8,560 nt of DNA. Origin: Dehalococcoidia bacterium UBA1328 (GTDB taxonomy: Bacteria; Chloroflexota; Dehalococcoidia; Lucifugimonadales; Lucifugimonadaceae). Each line of letters starts with the position of its first letter. Within the stretch, counting starts at the first letter, position 1. The stretch spans positions 1-8,560 of the forward strand of contig DBTA01000056.1 of the NCBI GenBank assembly GCA_002306815.1, written 5' to 3'. Positions 5,384 to 8,560 of the stretch are shown here, one piece after another. A program made the position numbers and the translations under genes. The notes under the pieces were generated by a model, which saw only the letters and a list, made by a program, of their open reading frames with translations, ran no database searches and was not told where the DNA came from.

Positions 5384-6403
5384 CTAAGCCGGCGTTGGTG
5401 CCTCGTCGGGTATCAACCCGGCCGATCGCATATCTGACCAAAGTGCCGACGGAATATTTTGCTCAACCATCGCGATGTTCTGTTCTAGTTCTGTGACCGA
5501 CTCGGCACCAGGAATTGCCGTTGCTACCGCAGGGTGAGCCAAAACGAACTGCAGCGCAGCCGCTTTCAAATCTACTCCATGAGTGACACATATTTTAGTT
5601 AGCTTCCGCGTCTGGCTCACACGGTGGTTCGGTGCCGGTTCGTAATTGAACGTGACCGGTTTTGAAAGCTCACGAGCGAGAATCCCAGAGTTGTACGGAC
5701 CTCCAATCGCGATCTTTACATCCCTCTCAACACACTCAGGCAAAAATTCTGCAAGACCAACGTGATCTAGAAGCGTGTAACGGCCTGCTAGCAAGATGAT
5801 ATCGAGATCGAACCGACGAATAAATTGGAGCGGCATTTCCCAAATATTCATTCCACAGCCGATAGCTTTGATCACACCTTGTTCACGAAGTTCAATCAAT
5901 GCGGGGAACGCCTCATTGATACTTTGTTCTTCGCCATAAGGTTGCGTATCAGGGTCGTGTAGGTAAATGATTTCGACGTGGTCCATGTTTAAACGAACAA
6001 GACTTTCTTCGATAGATCTATGTACGTCGTCTCGTGTCCACGAATCAACAGCAACGAGATCGCCGATACCGTCAGGATCGTCGGCTGCCGACATTCCACC
6101 CGATACGGGATCGAGTACGCGTCCGATTTTGGTGGAAATTACGAACGAATCGCGATCAGCAGTGGCATATTTAGATTTACCTAGCCGAGCTTCTGCGCTT
6201 CCTGCACCATACAACGGCGCTGTGTCGACGTACGAGATCCCCAGTTCCTGTGCGCGATTTATGACACCTACCGCGATCTCGTGAGGCGTACCGCCATACA
6301 GTCCGTCACCGAGAGACATTCCACTCAATGGAGCAGTCCCCAGCCCCAAGCGTGGAACAGTAACTCCCGTATTTCCTAGTTGGATTTTCTCGAACGGATC
6401 CAT
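5384..6403 (-). CDS. Aldo/keto reductase, aldose 1-dehydrogenase-like
   Basis: NAD(P)-dependent TIM-barrel oxidoreductase, 339 residues. Visible features: LGNTGVTVPRLGLGTAPLSGM (N-terminal strand and loop), the catalytic tetrad Asp60 and Tyr65 (YVDTAPLYG), Lys92 (STKIGR) and His149 (YLHDPD), the GRYTLLDH motif (207-214), and the cofactor-binding end AIPGAESVTELEQNIA (296-311). The arrangement matches the branch that includes D-threo-aldose 1-dehydrogenase/L-fucose dehydrogenase and pyridoxal 4-dehydrogenase, which oxidise cyclic hemiacetals to lactones. Proximity to the aldonate dehydratase fits a sugar-to-lactone first step, which is inference. The ATG at 6403 has AAGGT (6412-6416) nine bases or so upstream. 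It is the last gene of the leftward series, 44 bp after the tartrate-type dehydrogenase gene. Confidence 0.88.
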   Translation of the reverse strand: MDPFEKIQLGNTGVTVPRLGLGTAPLSGMSLGDGLYGGTPHEIAVGVINRAQELGISYVDTAPLYGAGSAEARLGKSKYATADRDSFVISTKIGRVLDPVSGGMSAADDPDGIGDLVAVDSWTRDDVHRSIEESLVRLNMDHVEIIYLHDPDTQPYGEEQSINEAFPALIELREQGVIKAIGCGMNIWEMPLQFIRRFDLDIILLAGRYTLLDHVGLAEFLPECVERDVKIAIGGPYNSGILARELSKPVTFNYEPAPNHRVSQTRKLTKICVTHGVDLKAAALQFVLAHPAVATAIPGAESVTELEQNIAMVEQNIPSALWSDMRSAGLIPDEAPTPA

Positions 6404-6447
6404 ATGTGTTGACCTTATTTATTCTTGATCGAAAGTTTTAATTCGAA

Positions 6448-7512
6448 TTACCGAGAGACAATCTCGGCAATCGCGTCGCCGACCGCCTCCGTTGTCGATG
6501 ATCCTCCTAGATCAGGTGTGAGAATTTCGCCTTGTTCAATAAGTTGAAGTACAGCGGCATCTACGTCTGCAGCAGCAGCTTCTTCCCCAAGGTGCCGAAG
6601 CATCATGGATCCGGTGAGTATTTGCGCCATCGGGTTGGCTATTCCTTGTCCGGCAATATCTGGCGCGGAACCGTGCGTTGGTTCAAACATTGAAGGCACA
6701 GATGTGTCGGGGTTTATGTTTGCGCTGCAAGCGAGTCCCATGCTCCCCGTGATGATCGCTCCAATGTCGGTCACGATGTCGCCAAAAAGGTTCGGAGCCA
6801 CGATTACATCGAACATTTCAGGCTTACGCACCAGGTCCATACACGCGGCATCAATGAGGAGCGAAGTAGTTTCTATTTCTGAGTACTCTTCGGCGATTTC
6901 GGCGAAAGTTCGATCCCACAAAGTCATGTAGCCAAGAGCGTTTGACTTGGTGATAGAGGTGACATGATTCTTCTTGCCCCGCTTTTGTGCGAGGTCAAAG
7001 GCGTATCGAATTGCTCGCTCGCAGCCTTTGCGAGTGTAAACAGCGGTCTGCACCGCGACTTCATCAGGAGACTGGTGGTATGCGAATCCACCGATGTTGA
7101 GATATTCACCTTCTGTGTTCTCTCGAATCACAACGAGATCAATGTCGTAAGGTTTCTTGCCAGTGAGCGGAGACTCAACTCCCGGGTAGAGAACTGACGG
7201 TCGTAGGCAAATGTACTGATCGAACCTGCGACGAATAGGTAGCAGTAGTCCGTCGAGCGTTATGTTGTCCTGGATAGCAGGGTGACCTACTGCACCAAGG
7301 AACACAGCGTTAAATGGTTCCAGCGTTTCCAGGGAATCATCGGGCATCATCTTGCCGTGTTCGAAGTAATAGTCGGAACTCCAGTCAAACTCAGTGTAAT
7401 CCCAGATGATTCCATATTTCGGTGCCAGCGCATCGAGAACTTTCATTCCCTCGTTGACTACGTCAACGCCGATTCCATCACCTTTGATAATCGCTATTTT
7501 GTGAGTTGTCAT
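6448..7512 (-). CDS. Tartrate/D-malate dehydrogenase-type beta-hydroxyacid oxidative decarboxylase
   Basis: Member of the isocitrate/isopropylmalate dehydrogenase superfamily, 354 residues, closest in pattern to the tartrate dehydrogenase/D-malate dehydrogenase (decarboxylating) group. Visible motifs: KGDGIGVDVV at the N-terminus; GAVGHPAIQDNITLDGLLLPIRR (73-95), whose spacing is characteristic of that group; ICLRPSVLYPGVESPL with Arg104; and IRENTEGEY (129-137). The catalytic Lys189 (ITKSNALGYM) and metal-binding Asp221, Asp245 and Asp249 (NLFGDIVTDIGA) follow. The NAD-binding end is EPTHGSAPDIAGQGIANP (277-294). It oxidises and decarboxylates a 2-hydroxy diacid such as D-malate or tartrate with NAD. 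LeuB is less likely because no leu-pathway gene is near. The ATG at 7512 has only a weak GGAA upstream. It lies between the two other oxidoreductases, 94 bp after one and 44 bp before the other. Confidence 0.88.
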   Translation of the reverse strand: MTTHKIAIIKGDGIGVDVVNEGMKVLDALAPKYGIIWDYTEFDWSSDYYFEHGKMMPDDSLETLEPFNAVFLGAVGHPAIQDNITLDGLLLPIRRRFDQYICLRPSVLYPGVESPLTGKKPYDIDLVVIRENTEGEYLNIGGFAYHQSPDEVAVQTAVYTRKGCERAIRYAFDLAQKRGKKNHVTSITKSNALGYMTLWDRTFAEIAEEYSEIETTSLLIDAACMDLVRKPEMFDVIVAPNLFGDIVTDIGAIITGSMGLACSANINPDTSVPSMFEPTHGSAPDIAGQGIANPMAQILTGSMMLRHLGEEAAAADVDAAVLQLIEQGEILTPDLGGSSTTEAVGDAIAEIVSR

Positions 7513-7560
7513 TTCAGGGAATTTCCGGTTTTATTTCTTTTTCGTATTTCGGACTAGAGC

Positions 7561-7579
7561 GAACAGCACTCAGCAGTTC
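7561..7579. promoter_or_regulatory. Imperfect 19-bp palindrome between two oxidoreductase genes
   Basis: GAACAGC (7561-7567) and GCAGTTC (7573-7579) are inverted with one mismatch around five bases. It lies in the 94-bp gap (7513-7606) of an otherwise tight leftward series. Its size fits a dimeric repressor site (GntR or LacI type), but no matching regulator gene is in the window and no convincing promoter was found beside it. Confidence 0.25.
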
Positions 7580-7606
7580 TCAGACGTGTAAATGATTTTG
7601 TTTCGA

Positions 7607-8479
7607 CTACTTTGATCGTTCTTCGATTAGTTCAAGCACGCCCGAAATGTCGTGTTCGTTCTTACCTTGATTCATCATAATGTCGTACATCTCGAAAGCA
7701 TTTTTAGCCATCGAAAGTGCTAGATGTTCCGATTCGGCAAGCTGATCGATGATTCCAAGATCTTTGTAAATAAGTCGCAGCGGAGCTGCTGAATCCGGGA
7801 AGTCGCGTCTGATTGTTATTGGGGCGTTGCGTTCCACCATGGTGCTTCCACCCCAGCTAACACTGAGCAGGTCAGCAGCAGTCTGAACATCAACTTGGGC
7901 AGAATTAGCCAGAGCGAACGCTTCAGCCGCGGCCACCGTGTGCACGCCAACAAGTAGCTGATTGATGAGCTTCATCGCTGTTCCTGCGCCAGTTGGCCCC
8001 ATATGTTTGATGTTCGCCCCCATGTTGTTGAAGTGTTCGTAGGCGAGTTCAAAGGCTTCTTCCGAACCACCAACCATGATTGATAGCGTGCCATCGGCCG
8101 CCCCGCCGGGACCACCTGAAATTGGAGCATCGAGGAAATGCGCTCCTTTTGCCTCTGCGGCCTCTGCGCAGGCGCGAGACGTTGCAACATCTACAGTTCC
8201 ATGGTCAACGATTACCTGACCTGAGCGGGCGTTTGCAACGACACCGTCTTCTCCGAGTAATACATCATGAGAGGTTTGCACGTCCGGAAGGCAGACAAGC
8301 ACCGTTTCAACGCTCTTGGTGAGTTCTGCGACTGAACTGGCACCTTTAGCCCCTCGTTCAATCATCGCCTCGATCTTCGATGCAGTTCTGGTGAACACAG
8401 TTAGGTCAGAGCCTTTGGCGAGAAGGTTATCTGCCATTCCCTGCCCCATATACCCGAGACCTACAAACCCGACTGACAT
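7607..8479 (-). CDS. NAD(P)-dependent beta-hydroxyacid dehydrogenase (tartronate semialdehyde reductase/3-hydroxyisobutyrate dehydrogenase family)
   Basis: Cytoplasmic dehydrogenase that interconverts a 3-hydroxy acid and its semialdehyde. Numbering from the upstream in-frame Met at 8485: GFVGLGYMGQGMADNLLAKG (6-25) is the Rossmann cofactor loop, and DAPISGGPGGAADGTLSIM (119-137) is the substrate-binding signature with Ser123. GAGTAMKLINQLL (167-179) carries catalytic Lys172, and YKDLGI has the second conserved lysine, Lys241. Length of about 290 is normal. The start is set at ATG 8479 because GAAGGGA (8486-8492) is then 6 bases upstream, whereas it abuts the ATG at 8485. The exact substrate cannot be told: GarR-like tartronate semialdehyde reduction would suit the hydroxy-acid context, 3-hydroxyisobutyrate is the alternative. 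It is the first visible gene of the leftward series. Confidence 0.88.
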   Translation of the reverse strand: MSVGFVGLGYMGQGMADNLLAKGSDLTVFTRTASKIEAMIERGAKGASSVAELTKSVETVLVCLPDVQTSHDVLLGEDGVVANARSGQVIVDHGTVDVATSRACAEAAEAKGAHFLDAPISGGPGGAADGTLSIMVGGSEEAFELAYEHFNNMGANIKHMGPTGAGTAMKLINQLLVGVHTVAAAEAFALANSAQVDVQTAADLLSVSWGGSTMVERNAPITIRRDFPDSAAPLRLIYKDLGIIDQLAESEHLALSMAKNAFEMYDIMMNQGKNEHDISGVLELIEERSK

Positions 8480-8485
8480 ATTCAT

Positions 8486-8492
8486 TCCCTTC
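8486..8492 (-). promoter_or_regulatory. Ribosome-binding site that decides the start of the dehydrogenase gene
   Basis: GAAGGGA on the minus strand leaves a 6-base spacer to ATG 8479 and none to ATG 8485, favouring the two-residue-shorter protein. The remaining bases to 8560 show no gene and no promoter I would defend. Confidence 0.55.
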
Positions 8493-8560
8493 GAAGATTC
8501 GATGATTGTGTTGCTACACGAATGAAATTCACCCAGCAGTACAAAACGATTTGCGAATTA

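Noticed and set aside
6448..7512. Assignment as 3-isopropylmalate dehydrogenase (LeuB)
   Set aside because: The GAVGHP...QDNITLDGLLLPIRR spacing and hydroxy-acid neighbours fit the tartrate/D-malate group better, and no other leucine gene is present.
1..8560. CRISPR array, tRNA, rRNA, insertion sequence, phage or toxin-antitoxin genes
   Set aside because: No regularly spaced repeats, conserved RNA folds, transposase motifs or terminal inverted repeats were seen anywhere in the window.

Overview
The window looks like a bacterial chromosome of intermediate base composition (near 50 % GC by eye). Intergenic gaps are short and co-directional genes are tightly packed. No rRNA, tRNA, CRISPR array, insertion sequence or phage gene is visible. 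The combination of a C45-family acyltransferase-like hydrolase, an IlvD/Edd sugar-acid dehydratase, an aldo/keto reductase, a tartrate/malate-type dehydrogenase and a 3-hydroxyisobutyrate-type dehydrogenase recalls free-living heterotrophs rich in such paralogues, for example marine Chloroflexota. That taxonomic guess is weak and rests on gene content only.

Left part (1-1873), metal homeostasis, all on the minus strand. An ArsR/SmtB-type metal sensor (1415-1810) overlaps by 8 bp a short six-helix cation diffusion facilitator (730-1422). Downstream lies the N-terminal half of a ZnuA-like zinc-binding lipoprotein (450 down to the window edge), which has its own promoter. Two distinct regulatory signatures are visible. 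One is an SmtB-type 12-2-12 inverted repeat over the start of the sensor gene. The other is a perfect 35-bp Fur/Zur-like palindrome (696-730), with a decayed copy (578-592) lying on the promoter of the znuA-like gene. The inference is an efflux unit switched on by excess metal next to an uptake unit switched on by zinc shortage.

Middle part (2071-3420), minus strand. A C45-family self-processing N-terminal-cysteine amidase/acyltransferase is followed 42 bp later by a 71-residue two-helix membrane protein of unknown function. A gap of about 220 bp without a gene (1847-2070) separates this pair from the metal locus.

Right part (3597-8560), carbohydrate/hydroxy-acid catabolism. A sugar-acid dehydratase of the IlvD/Edd family is transcribed rightwards and converges on a leftward series of three oxidoreductase genes: a GarR/3-hydroxyisobutyrate-type dehydrogenase, a tartrate/D-malate-type dehydrogenase and an aldose 1-dehydrogenase-like aldo/keto reductase. 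A plausible but unproven scheme is that the aldo/keto reductase oxidises an aldose to a lactone, the dehydratase converts the resulting aldonate to a 2-keto-3-deoxy acid, and the other two dehydrogenases handle small hydroxy-acid or semialdehyde products. The lactonase, aldolase, transporter and regulator expected for a complete pathway are not in the window.

I found no clearly novel system. The parts most worth a second look are the regulatory architecture of the metal locus, including an apparently leaderless, self-repressed sensor gene, and the orphan hydrolase/membrane-protein pair.
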